From Verrucomicrobiia bacterium (GTDB lineage Bacteria; Verrucomicrobiota; Verrucomicrobiia; Verrucomicrobiales; DEV007), in the NCBI GenBank assembly GCA_030425385.1, contig JAUIAH010000010.1:124001-188000 (forward strand): 64,000 bases of DNA, in the 5' to 3' direction. A program made the position numbers and the translations under genes. This document shows positions 44,777 to 53,654 of this stretch, in pieces. Below the pieces are notes generated by a model. That model did no database searches and was not told the DNA's origin. It saw nothing but the letters and a program-made list of their open reading frames with translations. Within the stretch, counting starts at the first letter, position 1, and every line of letters begins with the position of its first letter.

Positions 44777-45418
44777 GTGCGTGAAGAGTCTGCCCTCGTG
44801 CAGCAATTCTTTCTCGTCATCGAATACCTCGCCGTGATCTCCGGTGGGCTTTATGGGATCTTGTTAGCGAAGCGGCACGGAATGGATTTCGTGGGACTCT
44901 TTGCCATGGCCTTCATCCTGGCCTTCGGCGGCGGGACCTTGCGCGATCTCTTCCTCGACCGCCATCCGCTCTTCTGGATCCGCCATCAGGAATATGCGCT
45001 CATTCTGTTTGGAATGGCGTTTGGGGCGAGCTTCTTTCGAAGCCTTTCGGACGCCATCGAGAAATGGCTTCACCTGCCCGATGCGTTTGGCCTGGGGCTC
45101 TTCAGTATCCTCGGCACGAGCTTCGCCTTGGAAGCAGACGTCCCTTGGTTTATCGCCTCCTTGTTAGGAGTGGTGACCGGTTCCTTTGGCGGAGTGATGG
45201 GACAAGTGATCTGCAATGAAATGCCCAATCTCTTCACCTCCTCGCCTCTGTATGCCACCTGTTCCTTTGTCGGCAGCTGGACATTTCTCCTGCTCTCCCT
45301 CATCCTCTCCGTTGAATACGCCACCCTCTGCGGGATCGCCGTCGTGGTGGTGTTTCGTCTGGCGGCTGTTCGTTTCGATCTCCGCCTTCCTAACCGTTCT
45401 GAATCGTCCTCTTCATGA
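44777..45418 (+). CDS. TRIC/UPF0126 family cation channel-like membrane protein
   Basis: A 213-residue protein with about six to seven membrane spans. Two repeated Gly motifs mark the family's internal duplication: AFGGGTLRDLF (~54) and TGSFGGVMGQVICNE (~135). Bacterial TRIC/YicG-type proteins form homotrimeric cation channels. No ATG is available at the natural N-terminus; GTG at 44777 or GTG at 44798 (MQQFFLV) are both possible and I list the longer one. It overlaps the next gene by 4 bp (ATGA), suggesting coupling, though a functional link with the vWA module is not obvious. Confidence 0.85.
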   Translation: MREESALVQQFFLVIEYLAVISGGLYGILLAKRHGMDFVGLFAMAFILAFGGGTLRDLFLDRHPLFWIRHQEYALILFGMAFGASFFRSLSDAIEKWLHLPDAFGLGLFSILGTSFALEADVPWFIASLLGVVTGSFGGVMGQVICNEMPNLFTSSPLYATCSFVGSWTFLLLSLILSVEYATLCGIAVVVVFRLAAVRFDLRLPNRSESSSS

Positions 45419-46272
45419 CTCCTTCTAGCATTATTCGTTTCTTTCTCATCCTCGCCTCCCTGACCGACAGCGGTTGGGCACAAGGTCGAGCGGCCGACTA
45501 TGAACGAGCCGCCACTTTACGCGAGCGCCTCTCAGGCAAGGTCTTCCGCGATCGGGTAGAACCCCAGTGGATCGGAGAAAGCAATGCCTTCTGGTACCAC
45601 GTCCGCACGGGTCCCGAAACGCACGCCTATGTGGTGGTCGATCCCGCTGTCCCCGAGCAACGCCCCCTCTTCGACCATGCAGAATTAGCGGCAACGTTAG
45701 GCGCCACCATTGGGAAATCGCTCACAGCGGATCAGTTGCCCTTTCGTCGACTCGACGTCGCCGACGATCTCTCAACGATCACCTTCCATCTCGTGGAGGG
45801 TAGTTTCCAATACACCTTGCCGAAGGGACCCCTCACTCAAGTTCCTCCACCTGAAGGAGCAGCCGCCAATGGAACCACTGCGAAGATCTTGCCGGCGCCT
45901 CGCGAGGCGCGGCGACGCGGCCCAAGCACGGAGATTGCCTTTCACAACCAAACGGAGGATACCCTCCGCCTCTATTGGTTAGGCGACGTCGATGCCCCCA
46001 CCCCCTATGGACGCATCGAGCCTGGCAAGCGTCTGGAACAACACACCTATGGTGGTCATGTCTGGATGGTGAAAGATGTCTCCGCCTCAATCGTGGGCGT
46101 TTTCGAAGCCACGGATCGACCGGGGCTCGCCGTGATCGATGGAAGTTGGAACCCGAGCCTCGCGAGAATCGGCAAGGACGCCGCCGTGATCGCAACGGCC
46201 GCGATCGCCGCGCCCCGCAAGCCGATTCTCCCGACAAGCAGTGGCGTGCGGAGATCATCGATGATAATGTGA
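45415..46272 (+). CDS. S9 (DPP-IV-like) peptidase, N-terminal part before a frameshift
   Basis: The frame encodes a signal peptide (to ~ SGWAQ), then the start of a DPP-IV-type beta-propeller region typical of PVC S9 peptidases: ESNAFWYHVRTGPETHAYVV and TYGGHVWMVKDVSASIVGVF. It is intact up to ~46141, where homology passes to the frame of the next entry. The residues after that (SWNPSLARIG onward) are probably out-of-frame translation. The gene should therefore be read with the next entry as one coding unit of about 846 residues. Confidence 0.7.
   Translation: MTPSSIIRFFLILASLTDSGWAQGRAADYERAATLRERLSGKVFRDRVEPQWIGESNAFWYHVRTGPETHAYVVVDPAVPEQRPLFDHAELAATLGATIGKSLTADQLPFRRLDVADDLSTITFHLVEGSFQYTLPKGPLTQVPPPEGAAANGTTAKILPAPREARRRGPSTEIAFHNQTEDTLRLYWLGDVDAPTPYGRIEPGKRLEQHTYGGHVWMVKDVSASIVGVFEATDRPGLAVIDGSWNPSLARIGKDAAVIATAAIAAPRKPILPTSSGVRRSSMIM
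46141..46145 (+). other. Apparent -1 frameshift in the S9 peptidase gene
   Basis: Reading from GGA at 46141 into the other frame at AAG (46143) gives a continuous and natural product: VIDG in the first frame, then KLEPEPRENRQGRRRDR and DSPDKQWRAEI. Adding one A in GGAAG would restore a single frame. This is either a genuine lesion, a sequencing or assembly error, or (less likely) programmed frameshifting. Confidence 0.7.
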
Positions 46273-47954
46273 GACTCACTCATCGCTCTACCGGCGAGAA
46301 GATAGCGCTCACAACCACCGGGACGGAATCCCATCCCTTCACGGGACCTCTCCTGTGGTCGCCCGATAGTCAGAAGCTACTCGCGATCCAAACGGAACGT
46401 GCGGAGAAACGCGTTGTGCATTTCGTGGAATCGTCACCGAAAGACCAATTGCAGCCGATCTTACGCGACATGGAGTATGTGAAACCAGGCGATCCGCTGG
46501 ATCACCCGCGCCCGCGCTTATTTGACATTTCCGCTAGGAAAGCGATCCCCATTGAGGAGACCCTCTTTCCCAATCCCTGGCGCCTAAGCGACTACCGTTG
46601 GGATGCAGATAGTGCACGCTTCACGTTCCTCTACAATCAGCGAGGACATGAAGTCCTCCGCTTGGTGGCGGTCGACGCCGAAACGGGCCACGCCATCACG
46701 CTCGTAGACGAAACGCCAGAGACCTTCGTCTGTTACTCCTCCAAGGCCTTTCACCGCGACCTGGAAGACACCAATGAGATCCTCTGGATGTCTGAAAGGA
46801 GCGGGTGGAATCACCTCTATCTCTTTCACCGAGAATGGGGCGGTTTGAAACACGTCGTCACCCAGGGGGATTGGGTCGTCCGGAAAGTCGCCCACGTCGA
46901 TACAGAAGCTCGGGAGCTCACGCTCGAAGTCGGCGGCATCTATCCAGACCAAGACCCCTATCATGTGCACCACATGCGAGTCGGTTTCGACGGGAAAGGT
47001 ATCGTGATGCTCACAGAAGCCGATGGCTCGCATGAGCTGAACTACTCGCCTAGCCGAGAGGTTTACATTGACACCTATTCCAGAGTGGATGCCCCGCCGG
47101 TAACCGCCTTGCACCGCACGCGTGATGGCGCGCTCCTCTTGACGCTCGAGACTGCCGACATTTCCCATTTGAAAGAGACCGGCTGGCAAGCCCCAGAGCG
47201 TTTCGTCGCCAAAGGTCGCGACGGCAAGACCGATATCTACGGAATCATTCACAAACCCACCCACTTCAATCCTAACAAACGCTACCCTGTCATTGAGCGC
47301 ATCTACGCAGGCCCACACGACGCCCATGTCCCCAAACGCTTCTCGGCGCGCGGATCCGAGATGGCGGAACTCGGTTTCATTGTGGTCCAGATCGACGGCA
47401 TGGGCACCTCGCAACGTTCCAAGGCCTTTCACGATGTATGCTGGCAGAACATCGGGGACGCCGGTTTCCCAGACCGAGTGCGATGGATCCGAGCCGCGGC
47501 AGAGACGCGCCCATGGATGGACATCACCCGTGTCGGGATCTACGGCGGATCGGCGGGCGGTCAGAACGCGATGCGCGCCCTCATTGCCCACCATGATTTC
47601 TACGACGTGGCCGTCGCGGATTGTGGCTGCCACGACAATCGCATGGACAAGATTTGGTGGAATGAGCAATGGATGGGGTATCCGCTAGGAGAACACTACA
47701 TCGAATCCTCCAACATGGAGCAAGCCCACCGCCTGGAAGGCAAGCTCATGCTCATCGTGGGCGAGTTGGATCGAAACGTGGATCCCGCCTCCACCATGCA
47801 AGTCGTCAACGCCTTGGTGAAGGCCGACAAGGATTTCGACCTTCTCGTCATGCCTGGAGTCGGTCATGGAGCCGCGGCTCATCCCTATGCCAAGCGGCGT
47901 CAGCAAGACTTCTTCGTCCGCCATCTCTGGCAGACGGAGCCGCGGCAACCCTAG
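46269..47954 (+). CDS. S9 (DPP-IV-like) peptidase, C-terminal catalytic part
   Basis: The frame contains the remainder of the propeller and the alpha/beta-hydrolase catalytic domain of a prolyl-oligopeptidase-family serine peptidase. The nucleophile is in GIYGGSAGGQNAM (GGSAGG), the acid is in VGELDRNVDP and the histidine in GVGHGAAAHPY, in the usual order. Homology actually begins further left, near 46143. If the frameshift is real, a separate product could start at GTG 46269, overlapping the upstream stop. The full-length enzyme would be secreted and cleave peptides after proline or alanine. It ends the run of genes that begins with the sigma factor. Confidence 0.8.
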   Translation: MRLTHRSTGEKIALTTTGTESHPFTGPLLWSPDSQKLLAIQTERAEKRVVHFVESSPKDQLQPILRDMEYVKPGDPLDHPRPRLFDISARKAIPIEETLFPNPWRLSDYRWDADSARFTFLYNQRGHEVLRLVAVDAETGHAITLVDETPETFVCYSSKAFHRDLEDTNEILWMSERSGWNHLYLFHREWGGLKHVVTQGDWVVRKVAHVDTEARELTLEVGGIYPDQDPYHVHHMRVGFDGKGIVMLTEADGSHELNYSPSREVYIDTYSRVDAPPVTALHRTRDGALLLTLETADISHLKETGWQAPERFVAKGRDGKTDIYGIIHKPTHFNPNKRYPVIERIYAGPHDAHVPKRFSARGSEMAELGFIVVQIDGMGTSQRSKAFHDVCWQNIGDAGFPDRVRWIRAAAETRPWMDITRVGIYGGSAGGQNAMRALIAHHDFYDVAVADCGCHDNRMDKIWWNEQWMGYPLGEHYIESSNMEQAHRLEGKLMLIVGELDRNVDPASTMQVVNALVKADKDFDLLVMPGVGHGAAAHPYAKRRQQDFFVRHLWQTEPRQP

Positions 47955-48054
47955 GCGATTCGTGCGCTCAGAAAGAAGTGCCAAACAGTTACAGTTAGGC
48001 TTATTCTCCTCCTTTCTTTCGTGCCTTTCATCAAGAATATCGCAAGATTGGGCC

Positions 48055-51000
48055 ATGAAAGCATCCCTTCGCTTCCTTCATCTGTTTCTGCTGGCATCAG
48101 TCCTTTTCGGAATGTTCGCCACGCAGGCATCGGCCGAGCGCCCCCGCATCCTCTTCTTTGCAGGACCTGCCAGCCACGGTTGGGGTTCGCATCAACATCC
48201 CGCTGGGAGCATCCTCCTATCAGAAGCGCTACGGCAATCTGGTGCTGATGCAGAAGTGACCCTGACCTATGTGTGGCCCGATGCCGCTCGCCTGCGTCAG
48301 GTGGATGCCTTGGTCATCTACGCGGATGGCTGGTGGCGTCACCCGGCGACGAATCACCTTGAAGACCTGGAGGCCTTCATGAATCGAGGTGGTGGTCTCA
48401 CCGTGCTACACTGGGCCACCGGGATCGGTGGGCCAGATTTGGGCACGCAGAAAGATCACCAGGATGACCCCCTTCGAAGGCGCTGGCGCTCCCTGGTTGG
48501 CGCGGACTTCGAGCCTTGGCATTCTGTCAGTAGATTCTGGGATGCCAGCTTCCAGAAGCTCGCCGATCACGAGGTGACCCATGGCGTGCAACCTTTCACG
48601 CTTTGGGATGAGTGTTATTTCCATCTCCGCTGCAACGATCCCGAGCACGCGCACGTCACCCGATTGCATGAAGCGCTGCCTCCGGTAGGCATCATTCATC
48701 CTGGACGCGCAGCTGATAGCGGAAGCGTTTCCGCTGTGGAAGCCGTGGGCGAACGGAAAGAGACCCAGTATTGCGCGTGGGGATTTGAGCGGCCAGGGGG
48801 TGGGCGCGCGTTTGGCTACACAGGTGGCCACCTGCATTGGAACTGGGCGCGCGATGAACTGCGTAAGTTGATTCTCAATGGGATCTATTGGAGTTCTGGA
48901 GCGTCCGTGCCTTCCAGTGGACTCGATTCCCCGCGACCGCGTGCCGAACAAATGTTAGCCAATCTTGAAGGTAATCCCGGCTGGACACCCGAGGATCTCC
49001 AACCCCTGCTCGATCGTGCATCCAAGGGTGAACTCATCCACTGGACCGACTACAGTGGAGGTGCTTTGCCCAAGGAAAGCGTGGCCATCGCCGAGCCTAA
49101 CAAATTTGAAGCAGAAGCCTTGACCGTTCGCAACGCGACTGGTGGGCACGCCGCACGTCAGAGCATGAGCAGCTTTGGTGCCGGCCTCTGGAGCGACGAT
49201 GCTCAGCTCTGGTGGACAGGGGGAAAACCAGGTGACCTGTTAGAACTCGAACTTCCGGTGAAGGAAGCCGGAACCTATCAGCTCGGCGTGGGCCTCACGA
49301 AAGCGGTCGATTACGGCCAGATCCGTTTCCTCCTCGATGGGGAGCCTCTCACGGAAATGATCGATGGCTACCATCGGCCCGAAGTGATTCACACGGGCGA
49401 GATTCGTCTTGGAAACGCCCGCTCCTTGAGCGCTGGCACGCACACCCTTGCAGTGGAGATCTTGGGATCGCATCCCGATGCCGTGGCGAAACACATGGTG
49501 GGCCTTGACTACGTCCGATTGGTGGGTTTGCCAGAGGACAGCCAGTCCCTCTTTGATGGTGCCACACTGAACGGCTGGGAGGGAAGCGAAGACTCGTGGC
49601 GAGTCCAAGACGGCATGCTGATCGGTGAGATCCCCGACGGCACAACGTTGGATCGGAATGAGTTTCTCTTCTGGGAGGGCACTCTAGCAGATTTCGAGTT
49701 GCGGCTACAGTTTCGCATCGAAGGCCATCCCAGCACCAATTCGGGCGTGCAGTTTCGTTCGGAACGCACTGCAGGCAACAGCGCCGCGGGTTACCAAGCG
49801 GACATCGACGACGGTGCAACGTGGGTGGGCCGCCTCTACGACGAGCACGGCCGCGCTCTCATCGGTGAACGCGGCACTAAGGTGATGATCTCGGAAACAG
49901 GCGAGCGGCAAGAGGTCACTTTCCGCAAAGCAGACACTTACAAGGAACTCGTCAAGAAGGAAGACTGGAATGACTACATCATCCGTGCCGTTGGCCCTCA
50001 CATTCAAACGTGGATCAATGGTGTCGCCGCCACCGATCTGTTAGACGGCCAGTTAGGCCAACACGACTATGAAGGTTTGCTCGCCTTTCAACTGCACTCC
50101 GGCCCTGCGCCCGCCAAGGTCATGTTCAAGGACATCGTCTTGACGCCCCTGGGGAGCACGGATCTCCCTGAGGTGCCCGACAATCCCAACGGCACACGCT
50201 CTGGCATCAGCCCCAAAGGCAAGAATCTAGGCTTTGAAGAGGGCACCTTGCGCGGATGGAAGGCGGAAGGCGACGTTTGGCAGGAGTCTCCGGTGAAGGG
50301 CGACACCGTTTCCACCCGACGGCCTGGCCAAGCAAGTCAGCACGACGGGCACTACTGGGTGGGTGGCTACGAACGCAGCCGCGATGATTCCGAACAAGGC
50401 ACCCTGACTTCTGAAACCTTCGAAGTCACCCACCCCTGGGGAAGCTTTCTCGTGGGTGGCGGCAAAGGGAAAGACACCCGTGTCGAAATTGTGGACGCCG
50501 ATTCTAACAACGTGCTCTTTCAAGCGTCGGGGGAACAACAGGAGAACATGCGCGTGGTCGAGATCGATCTGCGCGAACACCAGGGCAAGCAGATCATGGT
50601 AAGGGTCGTCGACGCCAGTTCAGGAGCCTGGGGCCATATCAACTACGATGACTTTCGCTTCCACACCGGGAAGCCTAACGAAACGCCATCGCGTGTGCAG
50701 ACGAATGCGATCCTTCGGCATTTGCAGCCCAACCCCGCCGCAGGCGATGATGCGCACCCCACGATCGCGGGCATGTGGGTTCCCGAGGGTTTTCGCGTCG
50801 ACCTCATTGCCACGGATCCTGACATTACTCAACCCGTCGCCTTCACATTTGACGAGCGCGGACGTCTCTGGTTCATCGAGGCCCACAGCTACCCTCGCAA
50901 ACGCGCGGAAGGGGAAGGGCTGGATCGCGTGGTCATTCTGGAAGACAGCGATGGGGACGGCGCGTTTGAAACGCGAAAAGTATTCATCGAGGGATTGAAT

Positions 51001-53604
51001 CTGGCCAGCGGCATTGAGGTAGGATTCGGTGGGGTCTGGATTGGCGCCGCACCGGAACTCCTCTTCATTCCTGACCATGACCGCGACGACGAACCCGACG
51101 GCGAGCCCGTGGTCTTGTTAGACGGATGGGGATACCAAGACACGCACGAGACCCTGAACAGTTTCACTTGGGGACCCGATGGTTGGCTCTATGGCAATCA
51201 AGGGGTGTTCTGTCATTCGCGCATTGGCAAGCCGGGAACTCCAGATCCCGAACGCGTCGAGATGCGGGCGGGCGTGTGGCGTTATCATCCGACGCGTCAT
51301 GCTTTCGAAATCTTTGCGACTGGTTGTAGCAACCAGTGGGGCATCGATTTCAATGAAGTGGGGCATCTCTTCATCACGCATTGCCGCAGCGCCTGGGGAG
51401 GCGGCCCCACGACATACGTGGTGCAAGGAGGGCATTATTGGAATCAATCGAACAGTCATCACGCGCCCTTCGTGGCTTCGGGCAAAGCCGCTTGGAATCC
51501 TGGCAAAGATCCCATCTTCCGCAATTTCCTCCTCTCGTCTGCCGGCTATGGCCACGGGGAAGGCGGGGCAGGAGCTCCGGGTTCTCGAGCCCTCTATGGC
51601 GGCCATTCTCACGTCGGCACCATGATCTATCTGGGCAGCAATTGGCCGGAGCGATATCGCGATCAACTCTTCACCCACAATCTACACGGGCATCAGATGA
51701 ATCGTCAGATCAATGTGAGGAAAGGTTCCGGCTACGAGACCGTGCACGGCGGCTCCGATCAGCTCTTCATCGCGGATCCAGAGTTCATCGGGGTCGACTT
51801 GAAATATGGTCCTGACGGCGCCGTCTACATGATTGATTGGGTAGACAAACAGCACTGTCATAACAACAACATCGAGGTTTGGGACCGCTCCAATGGCCGT
51901 CTCTACCGCATGGTCTGGGAAGAAAGCTACACGCCTGTCTCGGCAGACCTTTCGGCAAAGTCTTCGGAGAAACTACTCGATCTTGTTGGTTCGCGTGATG
52001 AATGGACCTCGCGGATGGCACGCCGCCTCCTCCAAGAACGTGCAGATGCCTCCCTGGTCGCGGCGGTCGAAACCCGCTTTGAGGAAGCGCCAAGTACCCG
52101 TGAGGCCCTGCGCTATCTCTGGACACGCCACTTGTTAGGCGCAGGATATCCTCCATTGGAGGCTTTCGCGCACGAATCCGAAGAGGTCCGCGCCTGGGCC
52201 ATCACGTTGAGCGCCGATGGCCAGGCACCACCGGTCGAGACCTTGTTAGGAATGGCATCAAGCGATCCTTCCGCCATGGTCCGTCTGGCCTTGGCCTCTG
52301 CCATGCAGCGCTTGCCAGTCTCCGCGCGCTGGCACATGACCGAGACTCTGGCCTCGAAGGCAACTGACGCCGACGACCCCTACTTGCCCAAATTGATCTG
52401 GTATGGCATCGCTCCCGTCGCCCACTCCCAGCGGGCGCGACTCTTGGCCATCGGTGAAAGCACACCAATGACCGTCTTGTCCGAGTCTATTGTGTGGGCT
52501 CTCTGTCAGGATCGGGTGGGCCGCGACTTGCTTGTTTCCTATCTGGGAAGAATGCAGACGAAGCCCCAACGCGTCTTACGCCTCATGTCTGAAGCCATGC
52601 CCGCGAACACCGCTCTTCCAACACCCGAAGGATGGGCCCAAGCCGTCGCTTCTTTGCGCACTCCAGAAACCGAGGGGATGCTCGATCGCCTAGGAGGGAT
52701 CTTTGGCGATGCCACCGTCCTGGCAAAGATGCGGAAACGCGTGGTCGACACCACGCTCCCTCAAGCGAAACGGCAAGAAGCCTTCGATTTCCTCCGCGTG
52801 AGTGGCGACACCGAATGTGCGGACGCCTGCATCGCTCTGTTAGAAGAAGAAGCATTCCGCTCACAAGCCCTCCAAATCATGGGGCGCTTCGACAACGCCA
52901 AGGTAGCCGTTGCCATACTCGCTCAGCTCCCGAAACTGGAAGGCGTGGAGCGCAACCACGCTCTTGTCGCACTCAGTGCCAAGCCAATCCTCGCGCAGAC
53001 ACTACTATCAAGCATCGAATCAGGCACGCTTAGCCGCGATGGGCTCACCTCGCTTCATATACGACAAATGCAGGCGCTAGAGGATCCTGAAGTCACCGCC
53101 TTGTTGACGAAAGTGTGGGGGCGCGTTCAGGAGACTAGTGAAGATGCCAGGAAACAGATCGCGGATCTCCGCAAGGTTTACCAGGAAGCTCCCAAATGGG
53201 CACACAAGCGTCAGGACGGACAAGCTGTCTATCAAAAGCTCTGTGCCACCTGTCACGTGATGAATGGGTCCGGCGTCCAGCTAGGACCGGATCTGACCGG
53301 ATCTTGGCGCAATGGAGTGGACTATTTCTTGGAGAATATCATCGATCCCAACGCCGTCGTGGGAGAAAGCTACCAACTCAACGTGGTCACCACGAAGGAT
53401 GGCACGGTTGTTAGTGGCATGCCTGAGGGTGAGACCGCCACCGCGCTCTCGATTCGCACAGTCACAGAGAGCGTTTCCATTCCTAAAGGTGATATCCAAA
53501 GCCGCCAGATCTTGGAACAGAGCATGATGCCCGCAGGTTTGTTAGAAGCACTCACCGAGAAAGAGATCATCGATCTACTCAAGTTCCTCTCGACCGAGAA
53601 CTGA
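48055..53604 (+). CDS. ThuA-DUF1080-PVC-type heme-binding dehydrogenase fusion
   Basis: An 1849-residue secreted protein. Domains in order: signal peptide (to ~31), ThuA-like trefoil/class I GATase-fold domain (~33-290, LFFAGPASHGWGSHQHPAG); a beta-sandwich (~390-495); DUF1080/LamG-like 3-keto-glycoside hydrolase domain (~497-700, SLFDGATLNGWEGSEDSW); a further beta domain (~722-890); the PVC-type membrane-bound dehydrogenase propeller (~905-1300, VPEGFRVDLIATDPDITQP); HEAT-like repeats (~1320-1680); and a C-terminal cytochrome c with CATCH at ~1731 and GVQLGPDLTG. These modules are usually separate genes; their fusion suggests oxidation and breakdown of a sugar derivative outside the cell. 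The start was chosen at the signal peptide. No regulator is adjacent. Confidence 0.9.
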   Translation: MKASLRFLHLFLLASVLFGMFATQASAERPRILFFAGPASHGWGSHQHPAGSILLSEALRQSGADAEVTLTYVWPDAARLRQVDALVIYADGWWRHPATNHLEDLEAFMNRGGGLTVLHWATGIGGPDLGTQKDHQDDPLRRRWRSLVGADFEPWHSVSRFWDASFQKLADHEVTHGVQPFTLWDECYFHLRCNDPEHAHVTRLHEALPPVGIIHPGRAADSGSVSAVEAVGERKETQYCAWGFERPGGGRAFGYTGGHLHWNWARDELRKLILNGIYWSSGASVPSSGLDSPRPRAEQMLANLEGNPGWTPEDLQPLLDRASKGELIHWTDYSGGALPKESVAIAEPNKFEAEALTVRNATGGHAARQSMSSFGAGLWSDDAQLWWTGGKPGDLLELELPVKEAGTYQLGVGLTKAVDYGQIRFLLDGEPLTEMIDGYHRPEVIHTGEIRLGNARSLSAGTHTLAVEILGSHPDAVAKHMVGLDYVRLVGLPEDSQSLFDGATLNGWEGSEDSWRVQDGMLIGEIPDGTTLDRNEFLFWEGTLADFELRLQFRIEGHPSTNSGVQFRSERTAGNSAAGYQADIDDGATWVGRLYDEHGRALIGERGTKVMISETGERQEVTFRKADTYKELVKKEDWNDYIIRAVGPHIQTWINGVAATDLLDGQLGQHDYEGLLAFQLHSGPAPAKVMFKDIVLTPLGSTDLPEVPDNPNGTRSGISPKGKNLGFEEGTLRGWKAEGDVWQESPVKGDTVSTRRPGQASQHDGHYWVGGYERSRDDSEQGTLTSETFEVTHPWGSFLVGGGKGKDTRVEIVDADSNNVLFQASGEQQENMRVVEIDLREHQGKQIMVRVVDASSGAWGHINYDDFRFHTGKPNETPSRVQTNAILRHLQPNPAAGDDAHPTIAGMWVPEGFRVDLIATDPDITQPVAFTFDERGRLWFIEAHSYPRKRAEGEGLDRVVILEDSDGDGAFETRKVFIEGLNLASGIEVGFGGVWIGAAPELLFIPDHDRDDEPDGEPVVLLDGWGYQDTHETLNSFTWGPDGWLYGNQGVFCHSRIGKPGTPDPERVEMRAGVWRYHPTRHAFEIFATGCSNQWGIDFNEVGHLFITHCRSAWGGGPTTYVVQGGHYWNQSNSHHAPFVASGKAAWNPGKDPIFRNFLLSSAGYGHGEGGAGAPGSRALYGGHSHVGTMIYLGSNWPERYRDQLFTHNLHGHQMNRQINVRKGSGYETVHGGSDQLFIADPEFIGVDLKYGPDGAVYMIDWVDKQHCHNNNIEVWDRSNGRLYRMVWEESYTPVSADLSAKSSEKLLDLVGSRDEWTSRMARRLLQERADASLVAAVETRFEEAPSTREALRYLWTRHLLGAGYPPLEAFAHESEEVRAWAITLSADGQAPPVETLLGMASSDPSAMVRLALASAMQRLPVSARWHMTETLASKATDADDPYLPKLIWYGIAPVAHSQRARLLAIGESTPMTVLSESIVWALCQDRVGRDLLVSYLGRMQTKPQRVLRLMSEAMPANTALPTPEGWAQAVASLRTPETEGMLDRLGGIFGDATVLAKMRKRVVDTTLPQAKRQEAFDFLRVSGDTECADACIALLEEEAFRSQALQIMGRFDNAKVAVAILAQLPKLEGVERNHALVALSAKPILAQTLLSSIESGTLSRDGLTSLHIRQMQALEDPEVTALLTKVWGRVQETSEDARKQIADLRKVYQEAPKWAHKRQDGQAVYQKLCATCHVMNGSGVQLGPDLTGSWRNGVDYFLENIIDPNAVVGESYQLNVVTTKDGTVVSGMPEGETATALSIRTVTESVSIPKGDIQSRQILEQSMMPAGLLEALTEKEIIDLLKFLSTEN

Positions 53605-53654
53605 AGAGCGAGCCGGCGGGTTGACCGGAGAGGATCACCGCGAGAGAGTGGGCT

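Noticed and set aside
46584..47669. A 361-codon minus-strand frame antisense to the S9 peptidase
   Set aside because: The plus-strand peptidase has its full catalytic triad; the antisense product has no recognisable family.
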